A DNA stretch of 64,000 bases, from positions 62,001-126,000 of the forward strand of contig NZ_JAHCPS010000004.1 in NCBI RefSeq assembly GCF_021366795.1. The letters run 5' to 3'. Positions 1 to 8,308 of the stretch are shown here, in pieces; the first letter of the stretch is position 1; every line of letters begins with the position of its first letter. This DNA comes from Macrococcoides caseolyticum (GTDB lineage Bacteria; Bacillota; Bacilli; Staphylococcales; Staphylococcaceae). The notes beneath the pieces are model-generated. The model did not search any database. It had not been told where the DNA came from and was given only the letters and a program-made list of their open reading frames with translations. The position numbers and the translations under genes were made by a program.

Positions 1-482
1 CCATCATTCACTGGAATAAATGAAACATATTTTTTATTTTGACTCTTTTCAATAACATGGGTACCGGTAGGTAATACTTGAATTTCGTTATAGTCATCTA
101 CAATAATAAAGTCAGATTCTGACAACAAAATATCCGGATGAATCAATGTTTGTAAGTTACCTAAAAAATGATCTAACCTTCCGCCTGTTGCGCCATGGAT
201 ATAGACTTTATCGTATCCTAAACTTTTGGCATACTGAACGCCAACTTCTAAGTCGGTTTCATTCTTTTCAGCAGGTAAATATTCTATATCAATCACTGAT
301 TCAATCAGCATACGTTCATCTGCGCTCACAGAATCAAAGTCTCCAAATGCAGCAATCGGTCTAATACCTGCTTTTACGAGCATTAATGCCCCATAATCAA
401 TCCCTATCCAATCATCTGTTTGATGTTCATTCAAATACGCCGTTGAAACACCAAGCTTTGTACATAATATATGTAAGTCCAT
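1..482 (-). CDS. thiN: Thiamine pyrophosphokinase, partial (3' end outside window)
   Basis: The first ~160 codons are visible, read from an ATG at 480-482 toward the left edge; roughly the last quarter of a ~210-residue family protein is missing. Family motifs are clear: GDFDS, KNETDLE and GATGGRLDH, which bind Mg-ATP and thiamine in ThiN enzymes that make thiamine diphosphate from thiamine. The start lies 3 nt after the rpe stop with an AGAGGTG Shine-Dalgarno just before it, so thiN is probably co-transcribed with rsgA and rpe. This is the usual Firmicutes order rsgA-rpe-thiN. There is no sign of damage in the visible part. Confidence 0.93.
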   Translation of the reverse strand, partial: MDLHILCTKLGVSTAYLNEHQTDDWIGIDYGALMLVKAGIRPIAAFGDFDSVSADERMLIESVIDIEYLPAEKNETDLEVGVQYAKSLGYDKVYIHGATGGRLDHFLGNLQTLIHPDILLSESDFIIVDDYNEIQVLPTGTHVIEKSQNKKYVSFIPVND

Positions 483-484
483 TT

Positions 485-1129
485 TTAAACACCTCTTAAT
501 GATTGTGCCGCTTGGTGATAATCTTCATGCTTAAAGAAGTATGATCCAGCAACTAATACGTCAGCACCAGCTTCAGCACACCATTGTGCAGTTTCATGAT
601 TGACGCCACCATCTACTTCAATTTCATAATTTAACTGGTGGTTTGCCTTATATTCACTTAACCATTTAATTTTATTGATACACTGTTCAATAAATTGTTG
701 ACCACCGAATCCTGGATTGACCGTCATAACAAGGACTAAATCGACATCTTGTAAAATCGGCAGTAATGTCTCTATAGGCGTTCCCGGATTGAGTGTCACG
801 CCTGCTTTTTTTCCTGTTGCGCGAATTTGTTGAATCGCACGATGAATATGGTGCGTCGCTTCAACATGTACTGTGATAATATCACTTCCTGCATCTGCAA
901 AATCCTGAATATAGCGCTCAGGATTGTGCACCATAAGATGCGTATCAATTGTTAAATCTGTTATCTTACGAATTTGATTTAAAATTGGAAAAGCAAATGA
1001 CATGTTCGGAACAAAAGTACCATCCATTACATCGAAGTGAAGATAATCAACACCCGCACTTTCAAGGCGCTCTATTTCCTTTGCTAAATTTAAAAAATCA
1101 CATGATAATAAACTTGGTGCTATTTTCAT
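485..1129 (-). CDS. rpe: Ribulose-phosphate 3-epimerase
   Basis: A 214-residue TIM-barrel protein of normal family length. It interconverts ribulose-5-phosphate and xylulose-5-phosphate in the pentose phosphate pathway in the cytoplasm. The sequence shows the N-terminal APSLLSCDF strand, the HFDVMDG metal/acid segment, the HLMVHNPERYI motif, the NPGFGGQ phosphate loop and EVDGGVN. The ATG overlaps the rsgA stop by one base (TAATG), which indicates translational coupling. thiN follows after 2 nt. The assignment rests on these motifs and on the conserved gene order. Confidence 0.95.
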   Translation of the reverse strand: MKIAPSLLSCDFLNLAKEIERLESAGVDYLHFDVMDGTFVPNMSFAFPILNQIRKITDLTIDTHLMVHNPERYIQDFADAGSDIITVHVEATHHIHRAIQQIRATGKKAGVTLNPGTPIETLLPILQDVDLVLVMTVNPGFGGQQFIEQCINKIKWLSEYKANHQLNYEIEVDGGVNHETAQWCAEAGADVLVAGSYFFKHEDYHQAAQSLRGV

Positions 1130-2004
1130 TAGTATCTCACCTTCCTCGATTCAATTTCTTGTAACATCTGTTGATAGTGCAAATAACGTGTTGCACTGAT
1201 TTCACCTGATTCCACCGCTGTTTTAACAGCACACTTCGGTTCATTAAGATGTAGACATTCTCTGAATTTGCATGCATCTGCGCATTCTACAAACTCAACA
1301 AAACAATATTTCAATGTTTGTTTATCGACATTATCTAAGTCAAGCGAACTAAAGCCAGGTGTATCTGCAATATAGCCATTTTCAAGTGGTAATAATTCTA
1401 CATGACGTGTTGTATGCTTACCTCGATTCAAAGCATTACTAATGACCCCTGTATTGAGCTGTGCTTCAGGGATTAACGCATTTATAAATGATGATTTTCC
1501 AACACCTGACTGACCAGCAAGTACAGTAATACCTTTGATTAAATCTTTAAAATGATGCTCATCTTTATTCGACACAAACATAACATCGTATCCAATTTTA
1601 TGATAATAAGAAAGATGTTGTTCAATCTCGATAATCTCTGTAGATGATAATAAATCTTTTTTTGTTACTAATAAAACAGGTTCAATATCATAGGATTCTA
1701 CAATGGTAATAAACTTATCTACCAGATTTAAACTGAATGCTGGTTCAACCGAACTCATCACAATAATGACACGATCAACATTCGCAACAGGCGGGCGTAC
1801 CATCACATTTTGTCGTTCAAGAATTTCTAATATATATCCATCCGTTTCATTCTCTATTTGAAAGGTCACATGATCACCAACATAAGGTGTAATCCCTTTC
1901 TTTCTAAAATTACCACGTGCCCTGCACTGATAAATCTGTTCATGTCCCTCACTTTTAACATAATAAAAACCACTTAATGCCTTAATAATTTGTCCTTTAA
2001 TCAT
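1129..2004 (-). CDS. rsgA: Ribosome small subunit-dependent GTPase A
   Basis: A circularly permuted GTPase that helps late 30S subunit maturation. It has an N-terminal OB-fold, then G4 (TKKD) preceding the P-loop G1 (GQSGVGKSS), switch region (DTPGFSS), and a C-terminal zinc site with the cysteines and histidine of CKFRECLHLNEPKC. I place the start at 2004 (MIKGQ) because GAGGTG sits 5 nt upstream; an open frame runs 11 codons further up, into the upstream gene. The resulting length of 291 residues matches the family. It lies 13 nt after the FNT gene, so the two may share a transcript. Confidence 0.94.
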   Translation of the reverse strand: MIKGQIIKALSGFYYVKSEGHEQIYQCRARGNFRKKGITPYVGDHVTFQIENETDGYILEILERQNVMVRPPVANVDRVIIVMSSVEPAFSLNLVDKFITIVESYDIEPVLLVTKKDLLSSTEIIEIEQHLSYYHKIGYDVMFVSNKDEHHFKDLIKGITVLAGQSGVGKSSFINALIPEAQLNTGVISNALNRGKHTTRHVELLPLENGYIADTPGFSSLDLDNVDKQTLKYCFVEFVECADACKFRECLHLNEPKCAVKTAVESGEISATRYLHYQQMLQEIESRKVRY

Positions 2005-2017
2005 ATTCACCTCAATA

Positions 2018-2854
2018 TTAATGTTTTTTAGGATCATTTAAATAAGCATAAAACAGACCAATAAATAAACCACCACCAACATAATTACCCAGTCCACTAA
2101 AGATTAAATTACGAAGCATCGGTAAAATGCTTTGTGCATCAAACTGATAAACTAAAGCGCAAATAAACACAACACCGTTTGCAATCACGTGTTCATAACC
2201 CATATACGCAAATATCGTTACACCAATAATCATCGCAATCATTTTAGGCATTGCTTCTTTAAAATGCATTGTCACAATAATAGAAATATTAATAAAAAAA
2301 TTAGCAAAAATACCACGAATAAAGATATCTGTTGATGTTAGATGTGTCTTTTTCTCAACAGTTGCATGCATTAAAGCTAACATATCACTTGATATAACTG
2401 TACTAAATTTTAACAAACTAAACAACAATATACCACCGATCATATTGCCGATAAAGCATAATAAAAATACAAGTAACGCACGTCTTACAGTAACCGATTT
2501 ATAAAATACAGCAACTGTAAAATACATAAAGTTACTTGTTAACAACTCTGAATACGTAAATATAATAAATAAAAGTGCAAAACTAAATGTAATACCCCCG
2601 ACTAAACTCGCAATATCCGGCCCAACGATAGGGGTAAAATCCACCCTTGCTTTCCATGTAAATACGGTCATTAATGCGATAATAAAACCAGCCATTGCAG
2701 CTCTAAATATATAACGATAGAAGAAATCTTTTACTAGCCCATCTTTCGTTAATACGGTATCTTGAATACCATCCATTAGCTTACGACCATAGAAAAATTT
2801 TTCTGTTTCAGGTAAATTGTAATTGGTTGTTTCATCCTGTTGTTTCATTGACAT
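2018..2854 (-). CDS. Formate/nitrite transporter (FNT) family channel
   Basis: A 278-residue integral membrane protein with about six hydrophobic helices, consistent with the FocA/NirC/FdhC fold that forms pentameric channels for small monovalent anions. Visible are a cytosolic N-terminal stretch and glycine-rich helix breaks such as FIGNMIGG and LGNYVGGG, typical of FNT half-helices. AAGGAGTAG precedes the first ATG. Substrate (formate, nitrite or another small acid) cannot be read from the sequence. No formate or nitrite metabolic gene is adjacent; the neighbour downstream is rsgA. Confidence 0.82.
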   Translation of the reverse strand: MSMKQQDETTNYNLPETEKFFYGRKLMDGIQDTVLTKDGLVKDFFYRYIFRAAMAGFIIALMTVFTWKARVDFTPIVGPDIASLVGGITFSFALLFIIFTYSELLTSNFMYFTVAVFYKSVTVRRALLVFLLCFIGNMIGGILLFSLLKFSTVISSDMLALMHATVEKKTHLTSTDIFIRGIFANFFINISIIVTMHFKEAMPKMIAMIIGVTIFAYMGYEHVIANGVVFICALVYQFDAQSILPMLRNLIFSGLGNYVGGGLFIGLFYAYLNDPKKH

Positions 2855-2957
2855 GTGCTCTACTCCTTTTTGTGATTTATTTCACACAATGTATTGTATA
2901 GTATATATCACGAATACACAAGATGTATTTCTATAATATTATTCAAAACACAACAAA

Positions 2958-3122
2958 GAGACCAGGACAGAAGTGTTCTGACACAAGAAAAAACCGAACG
3001 AAAACGAATAAATCGTGCTATGATTTATCGTTTTCTTTCGGTCTTTATTATAGTGGCAACTTCTGTTCCACCGTTTAGGCGGTTAATCGTATGAGGATAT
3101 AGACTTAAGTCTCATCCTGGCT
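2958..3122. repeat. Composite intergenic inverted repeat
   Basis: About 165 bp made of nested palindromes between kup and the FNT gene. The outer arms are accaggacagaag (2961) and the matching acttctgttcc (3059). A ~21-bp near-perfect inner stem spans 2993-3042. On the right flank are an ACCG/CGGT mini-hairpin and a perfect palindrome AGACTTAAGTCT (near 3101). The complexity exceeds a simple terminator and resembles the repeated intergenic elements of staphylococcal genomes, though no second copy occurs in this window. Confidence 0.6.
2986..3042 (-). terminator. Rho-independent terminator of kup
   Basis: On the minus strand a stem of about 21 bp (ACCGAAAGAAAACGATAAATC pairing with its near-complement, 7-nt loop) is followed directly by TTTTTTC. 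It lies ~95 nt after the kup stop codon. Confidence 0.75.
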
Positions 3123-3135
3123 ATTTAATATTTGT

Positions 3136-5118
3136 TTAATCGATACGCGTCATTTTGATTGACTTAGTCAAGGGTGTCGTAAGCGGTATCGTCTCATACA
3201 TCACTTCATTAGAAGGCAACTCAAACCATTTAACAGGTGAAGCTGTGAATCGCTTAATCGCAATTTTCCACTGGAGTATAAGACGTTCATACCATAATAA
3301 ATCTCCGTCTAATAAAACTTCATCCTGTAACACAACAAATTTAAAATCACTGATAACACGTAAATTATTTGTCCCGTAAGGTCTAAATTGCTCTTTCATT
3401 TGCTTTGTTTGAACTAAAGTTCTTGCGATGTTTTTAACATAATAATTGACATTCTGATGCATTCTGAAACCTAATATTAACTGCACTTTAAAGATATGAT
3501 CCGTATTAAAATTTTCAATGCGATAACTCAGCTGGAAAGGTTCATCGCTCACTTTTACATTAACAAACCAATAAACATCTGCACGTTTTGGTCTGCCATC
3601 AAGAATTGATTTAATGACTTGCTTTTCAATCATTCGATCACTGCTATTCGTCGTTAAATAAACGAGGTTCGTAGCAAATTTCGGTACACTTCTATCAAGT
3701 TTCAAAGATTTTAATTGTCCTAAATAGTCATCGATTTTAACGTCATGTGATTGTTTATCTTTAATGAGATAACCATTATACCAGATAATCATAATAAAAA
3801 TAATGAGACATGAGATGATAACCGCCACATAGCCGCCATGTGTAAATTTCGCTAAACTTGAAATAAAGAATGCAAACTCAAGACATAAGAAGAAGCCAAT
3901 AGTGATAAAAACTACAAAGCGATGAATATGCTTTTTGAGTAAGTAATTACTCAGTAAGACAGTCGTCATCATCATAGTAACAGTAATACTTAAGCCGTAA
4001 GCTGCTTCCATATTCACACTCGTTTTAAAGTATAATACAACCGTGATACATAATAGCCAGATAACACCTGTTACAGTTGGAATATACATTTGCCCTTTTA
4101 TGGTCGATGGATACTTAATATCTAGCTTTGGCATAAACTTTAAGTGGATTGCTTCAGAAACAAGCGTATATGCTCCTGTAATTAATGCTTGTGATGCAAT
4201 AATAGCAGCGAACGTAGCCATTAATACACCATATAAAATAAAGGATTCCGGCATGATCTGAAAAAACGGATTGATTTCTTCTAAATGTTTCGTACTACCT
4301 AAATGCTTAATTGTCCATGCACCTTGGCCTAAATAACTTAAAATCAGCATTGCTTTCACAAATGGCCATGTAAAATAGATTGAACGCTTACCAACATGTC
4401 CCATATCTGAATATAATGCTTCTGCCCCCGTTGCACATAAAAAAACTGTACCAAGGATTAAAAGCCCCATTTTATTATCAGGACTAAATAATATTTGAAT
4501 GCCAAGTAATGGATTAAATGCTTCTAATACAGATAAATCCTGAGCTAATTGGACAGCACCAAAGATGCCCATCATTAAGAACCAAACAAACATCACCGGT
4601 CCAAATATTTTCCCGATACTCCCTGTACCAAAACGTTGTGCAAAAAAGATGCACGTGATAATTACGATAACAATAATAATAATATTATTTTGATTTGACG
4701 CAAAACTATGATAGAAATAAGGAATTTCCTGTAATCCTTCTACTGCTGAAGAAACAGTCACTGCTGGTGTTAATATCCCATCTGCAAGTAATGCAGCGCC
4801 ACCAATCATTGCTGGTATAAGCAACCATTTTTTTCGTTTACGTACGAGTGTATATAAACTAAATATCCCACCTTCGCCATGATTATCTGCACGCATACAA
4901 ATCATTACGTATTTCACAGTTGTCAACATTGTAAGTGTCCAAATCACAAGGGATAGACAGCCTAATACATAAGTTCTTGTCATTTGAGAGAGGCCACCAC
5001 CCACAGAAACAATTGCTTTCATGACATATAATGGTGACGTTCCTATATCGCCATAAACGATGCCCAGCGCTACAAGGAGCATGCCCATCGTTACTTTTTT
5101 ATTTTGTTTGATATGCAT
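3136..5118 (-). CDS. kup: Kup-type potassium uptake transporter
   Basis: A 660-residue KUP/HAK/KT family K+ (proton symport) transporter. The hallmark GIVYGDIGTSPLYV near residues 20-33 marks the first membrane helix. About 12 hydrophobic helices follow up to ~residue 460, then a hydrophilic cytoplasmic C-terminal domain (~465-660), where cyclic-di-AMP binds in characterised Gram-positive homologues. The 92-nt upstream gap is too short for a ydaO-type riboswitch and I see none. The gene is monocistronic or follows the small membrane protein at 5211-5501. I do not recall kup at this spot in S. aureus. Confidence 0.93.
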   Translation of the reverse strand: MHIKQNKKVTMGMLLVALGIVYGDIGTSPLYVMKAIVSVGGGLSQMTRTYVLGCLSLVIWTLTMLTTVKYVMICMRADNHGEGGIFSLYTLVRKRKKWLLIPAMIGGAALLADGILTPAVTVSSAVEGLQEIPYFYHSFASNQNNIIIIVIVIITCIFFAQRFGTGSIGKIFGPVMFVWFLMMGIFGAVQLAQDLSVLEAFNPLLGIQILFSPDNKMGLLILGTVFLCATGAEALYSDMGHVGKRSIYFTWPFVKAMLILSYLGQGAWTIKHLGSTKHLEEINPFFQIMPESFILYGVLMATFAAIIASQALITGAYTLVSEAIHLKFMPKLDIKYPSTIKGQMYIPTVTGVIWLLCITVVLYFKTSVNMEAAYGLSITVTMMMTTVLLSNYLLKKHIHRFVVFITIGFFLCLEFAFFISSLAKFTHGGYVAVIISCLIIFIMIIWYNGYLIKDKQSHDVKIDDYLGQLKSLKLDRSVPKFATNLVYLTTNSSDRMIEKQVIKSILDGRPKRADVYWFVNVKVSDEPFQLSYRIENFNTDHIFKVQLILGFRMHQNVNYYVKNIARTLVQTKQMKEQFRPYGTNNLRVISDFKFVVLQDEVLLDGDLLWYERLILQWKIAIKRFTASPVKWFELPSNEVMYETIPLTTPLTKSIKMTRID

Positions 5119-5210
5119 TTATCGCACCTCGTTATGTTATTTTAAACCGACAGATTGCATTTTACGCTCTAGTGCATGCGTTGACAATACATTTTTTAAA
5201 TAAATTAAAG

Positions 5211-5501
5211 TTATTTTTCATGATGCTTTTTAAGAAGCTCTTGATATTCAGGTTTAAGGGTCATATCATATTTTTGTAGTAATTCCTTTTCAACTTCAAG
5301 CTTTAAGCGTTCAACATGTTGCATACTTGTTTGACGATAAATTTTATAATTAAAATAAATCAATGAAAGTATCGGCAATAATAAACAAACAAAACCTAAG
5401 ATGACAATCATTTGAAGATGATCGACCATTGCCTGAAAAGCTTCTTGTTTATTTATAATAAAATCTTCAATATCTTTAATAGGTTGTGTAAAATATAGCA
5501 T
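5211..5501 (-). CDS. Small single-pass membrane protein, unknown
   Basis: A 96-residue protein I do not recognise. Residues ~30-52 form one strong hydrophobic helix (MIVILGFVCLLLPILSLIYF). The N-terminal third is hydrophilic, and the C-terminal ~40 residues are highly charged and helical with Lys/Glu heptad-like spacing (RLKLEVEKELLQKY), ending in HHEK. AAAAAGGAGTACAC precedes the ATG. It sits upstream of kup on the same strand with a 92-nt gap, so an accessory role in transport is possible but unproven. Confidence 0.65.
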   Translation of the reverse strand: MLYFTQPIKDIEDFIINKQEAFQAMVDHLQMIVILGFVCLLLPILSLIYFNYKIYRQTSMQHVERLKLEVEKELLQKYDMTLKPEYQELLKKHHEK

Positions 5502-5577
5502 GTGTACTCCTTTTTAATGTTCATATTTATAAATTATATGTATGATAATACTATAAACGTTGAATGGAGTGAATCAA

Positions 5578-5886
5578 TTGACTAAAACAATCACATTAGA
5601 TGCATTACAAGAGACACTATCGACCGGAACAGATGCTGTTATTCTTGATGTTAGAGAACGTGACGAATATCAGTCAGGACATATTCCAGTAGCCAAGAAT
5701 ATGCCTTTATCTGAACTTGAAATGCAAATTGATGCATTAAACCAGGATCATGAATATATTATCATTTGTAAAAAAGGTGGACGCGCAAGTCGTGCTGGTG
5801 AATATCTTGATCATTTAGGTTATAACGTTACTGTTGCAGAATCAGGGATGGATGACTGGAAAGGCGATATTAAAATTGATGAATAA
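5578..5886 (+). CDS. Single-domain rhodanese-like protein
   Basis: A 102-residue single rhodanese domain that probably carries or transfers sulfane sulfur. The active-site loop CKKGGRAS has the persulfide cysteine at residue 64, and LDVRERDEYQSGHIP is the typical domain start. I choose the TTG at 5578 because GGAGTG lies 6 nt upstream; an in-frame TTG at 5560 has no such site. It is a lone plus-strand gene between two minus-strand units, closed by a strong hairpin. Substrate and partners are unknown. Confidence 0.88.
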   Translation: MTKTITLDALQETLSTGTDAVILDVRERDEYQSGHIPVAKNMPLSELEMQIDALNQDHEYIIICKKGGRASRAGEYLDHLGYNVTVAESGMDDWKGDIKIDE

Positions 5887-5903
5887 GTATCGTAAAATAC
5901 AAA

Positions 5904-5950
5904 CGGGCAAACGCAATCTTCATAGATTGCGTCACTGCCCGATTTTTATT
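5904..5950. terminator. Terminator between convergent rhodanese and P450 genes
   Basis: Stem CGGGCA..CGCAATC / GATTGCG..TGCCCG with a 6-nt loop and a run of T on the plus strand. It lies between convergent genes and is likely used by both. Confidence 0.8.
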
Positions 5951-5954
5951 TCTA

Positions 5955-7232
5955 TTATTTTGTTCTATCGATTGCTAAACGTACATTATTAATTACCATA
6001 CCAGACTTCACACGCCCCGGTAACTTTGTACGATCAACTGTAAAGTCTTGAGGCGGTACATCATAGTTAATTTCGCGTGCAAAATAACGCATCGTCTCTT
6101 CCATAATAATGATTGTCATCCATTCTCCCGCACAACGATGATTGGTATGATAGTCTCCACCACCTTGAGGAATTAAATCAAACGGACTACCGTCCCAATG
6201 ATCAAAGCGATTTGGATTAAATCTTTCCGGCTCACTAAATGTATCTTCACTGTGAAGCGTGCCAAATATATCTAAAATCATTAGCGTGTCTTTTTTAATT
6301 TTATATCCTTCAAATTCAATATTTTGAGCTGCTTTACCTGGTAAGAATGGCACGAATGGATAGTATCGTCTCACTTCCTGAACAAATTTGTATGCATAGT
6401 CAGCATCATCACGTGCTACACGATATCTTTCACCTGGGAATTCATGCATGGCAAGGACACCGTAAGCAACAAATCGGTTAATCGCAACAAGCGGACGAAT
6501 AATGTTCATTAAATCAACTGCACATAGACGAGAATCCATCGGTTTACCATGCAAATCTTCCCAATGACTAAACTCATATAAAGCACTACCTGGTTCAGGA
6601 TGAAGTTTACCTTTACGTGTTTTTATGATCTGTTCCTCCAGGAAATCCTCCACTCGGGCACGTGCTTTCTTCGCTTCACGATAACCTTTATATGGTGAAC
6701 CAATCGCTCCGAAAGAATCAATCATTTTATCCATATCCATTGCATGCTGTTCAATATTATCAGGTGTTTCAATGATACCAGCCCAACGGAAGCCAACTTT
6801 AGTAAGAAGAATAATTGATTCTTTGTAAACATTAACTTCATCCATCAGTTGCATGCGACTCGTATTGTGGAACCAGTAATGACGTGTTAACTTGCGTAAA
6901 TATGCTAAATTTTCATCTGTCATTAACGACATAAATAAAGCTTTACGGTCAATATGTTTCTTTCCAGTCGTTGTATGGATAGCACCTTTCCCAAACAACG
7001 TCTTAACAACACGCGGTGGTAATGTTCCACTACGTTCTATTTTGTCATTATCATAAAACAATTCAGCAGCTTTTTTACCACTAATGATAACGGCTTGCTT
7101 GCCACCTAAAACACGTGTTTCAAACACGTTAGAATTAAATTTTTTCGTTCGGTTTTGAATATATTCATAACCTTCTTTCATTACTGTTAATGTATTATCT
7201 AGACCTCTTTCTTTTGGCATACGTTTAGCCAT
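5955..7232 (-). CDS. CYP152-family P450 peroxygenase, OleT-like fatty acid decarboxylase candidate
   Basis: A 425-residue haem-thiolate enzyme of the CYP152 class, which uses H2O2 to hydroxylate or decarboxylate fatty acids. Visible features are the haem-ligand segment NHRCAGEW, the RPLVAINRF helix whose Arg-Pro binds the fatty acid carboxylate, and GAIHTTTGKKH with His86. That position is His85 in OleT of Jeotgalicoccus, which makes terminal alkenes, and Gln in the Bacillus BSbeta hydroxylase. From memory the whole chain is strongly OleT-like (for example DGSPFDLIPQGGGDY). The start at 7232 follows GGGGGAG; the longer frame upstream has no site. It lies 47 nt after the S41-like gene and is probably co-transcribed. 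Alkene formation is inferred. Confidence 0.9.
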   Translation of the reverse strand: MAKRMPKERGLDNTLTVMKEGYEYIQNRTKKFNSNVFETRVLGGKQAVIISGKKAAELFYDNDKIERSGTLPPRVVKTLFGKGAIHTTTGKKHIDRKALFMSLMTDENLAYLRKLTRHYWFHNTSRMQLMDEVNVYKESIILLTKVGFRWAGIIETPDNIEQHAMDMDKMIDSFGAIGSPYKGYREAKKARARVEDFLEEQIIKTRKGKLHPEPGSALYEFSHWEDLHGKPMDSRLCAVDLMNIIRPLVAINRFVAYGVLAMHEFPGERYRVARDDADYAYKFVQEVRRYYPFVPFLPGKAAQNIEFEGYKIKKDTLMILDIFGTLHSEDTFSEPERFNPNRFDHWDGSPFDLIPQGGGDYHTNHRCAGEWMTIIIMEETMRYFAREINYDVPPQDFTVDRTKLPGRVKSGMVINNVRLAIDRTK

Positions 7233-7279
7233 GTGAACTCCCCCTATACTTATATTTAATATTACTATACCCAAAATCT

Positions 7280-8149
7280 TTAACGATTAACGCCAATCCA
7301 CTGCTTCGCTTCATTTAGAATTTCATCATGCATTAATGTATCAGAAAGGCGTATATCAGGCATTATTTGAAACCCTTCTTCTTCACCATAAACAAATACA
7401 AAATCATCGTATGTTTCTACTGTAAATTGATTGGCCGCACCAAAGGTTGGTTCACCGATTGTTTTACATTCACTTTGATGTACAAAATATTCAGGACTAC
7501 CTTTAGTCAGTGGACTCACTAAAATCACATCTGCATAATAATCATAAGCCTTAACACCACGTGCATATCTTAAATCGAGAATAACGGGAACGTCCGTCTG
7601 ATATTGAATGAATTGATTAAAATCATAAATCCTAACTACGCGATAATCCCCAAAATCTGAAACTGTATTTTCTGGCAATGCTTGATATTGATGGAGCTGA
7701 AAAACATAAGATTCTTCACCACGTAACACATTGATGTCGGATTGTTTCATGACAATGTGTGTCCAGTCTTGCACGATATCTGCCTCGTTAAACAGTAATT
7801 TTTGATAGCGTTGTTCAAGCTTTGTAATTTCATCCTGACTCATATGTGTTATCACATCACCAACAACAAGGCGATTATCAAAATTAACGTCATTGACAAT
7901 TAAAGCATCTTCAATTTTCCTCACATAAAATCCATTATGATGATAGTGATGTTTATGATAAAAAAATAAACTTTTATTTTGAAATGTTGTTAAATATTCA
8001 AGCATAATCTGTTGAAATGTATAATCATTGCCAGGTTTTAAATTTTTGATAATGTTTAAATATAAATGATTGGTTTCTTCATCAAAGATGTTCAATCTTG
8101 TTGATAATACATCTTTGACTTCTGAAAAAATAGTATGGTAATGATACAT
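7280..8149 (-). CDS. S41-protease-like protein without an obvious catalytic serine
   Basis: A 289-residue protein with weak resemblance to tail-specific proteases. A PDZ-like segment (residues ~75-105, NRLVVGDVITHMSQDEI) is followed by strands resembling the S41 core: YRVVRIYDF, then VILDLRYARG (like ILDLRNNPGG) and TIGEPTFGAANQF (like the IGE-TFGKG strand). The region between the last two is short and I see no catalytic Ser or Lys, nor a signal peptide or membrane helix. AAGGGGGAG precedes the ATG. It is upstream of the P450 gene in one likely unit. Function is unknown; the S41 link is tentative. Confidence 0.6.
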   Translation of the reverse strand: MYHYHTIFSEVKDVLSTRLNIFDEETNHLYLNIIKNLKPGNDYTFQQIMLEYLTTFQNKSLFFYHKHHYHHNGFYVRKIEDALIVNDVNFDNRLVVGDVITHMSQDEITKLEQRYQKLLFNEADIVQDWTHIVMKQSDINVLRGEESYVFQLHQYQALPENTVSDFGDYRVVRIYDFNQFIQYQTDVPVILDLRYARGVKAYDYYADVILVSPLTKGSPEYFVHQSECKTIGEPTFGAANQFTVETYDDFVFVYGEEEGFQIMPDIRLSDTLMHDEILNEAKQWIGVNR

Positions 8150-8233
8150 TGACGCTCCCCCTTATATGTCTATTTAAAATATAGAGTTTATTATCATAAT
8201 TTACAAATTATTTGAGCCTACTTTAAAAAAATA

Positions 8234-8294
8234 TAAATAAAAAAGCTAAATCAATACATTTTATCACGAGGGATTAAACGTATTAATTCAGCTT
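8234..8294 (-). terminator. Terminator of the prkC operon
   Basis: On the minus strand a 15-bp stem with two G-U pairs (AAGCTGAATTAATAC / GTATTGATTTAGCTT) is followed by TTTTTTATTT, starting ~14 nt after the prkC stop. Confidence 0.8.
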
Positions 8295-8308
8295 TAAGTT
8301 AGAATGCA

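Noticed and set aside
5119-5210. Cyclic-di-AMP (ydaO-type) riboswitch before kup
   Set aside because: The gap is only 92 nt and lacks the conserved helices and a terminator, although kup genes often have this riboswitch.
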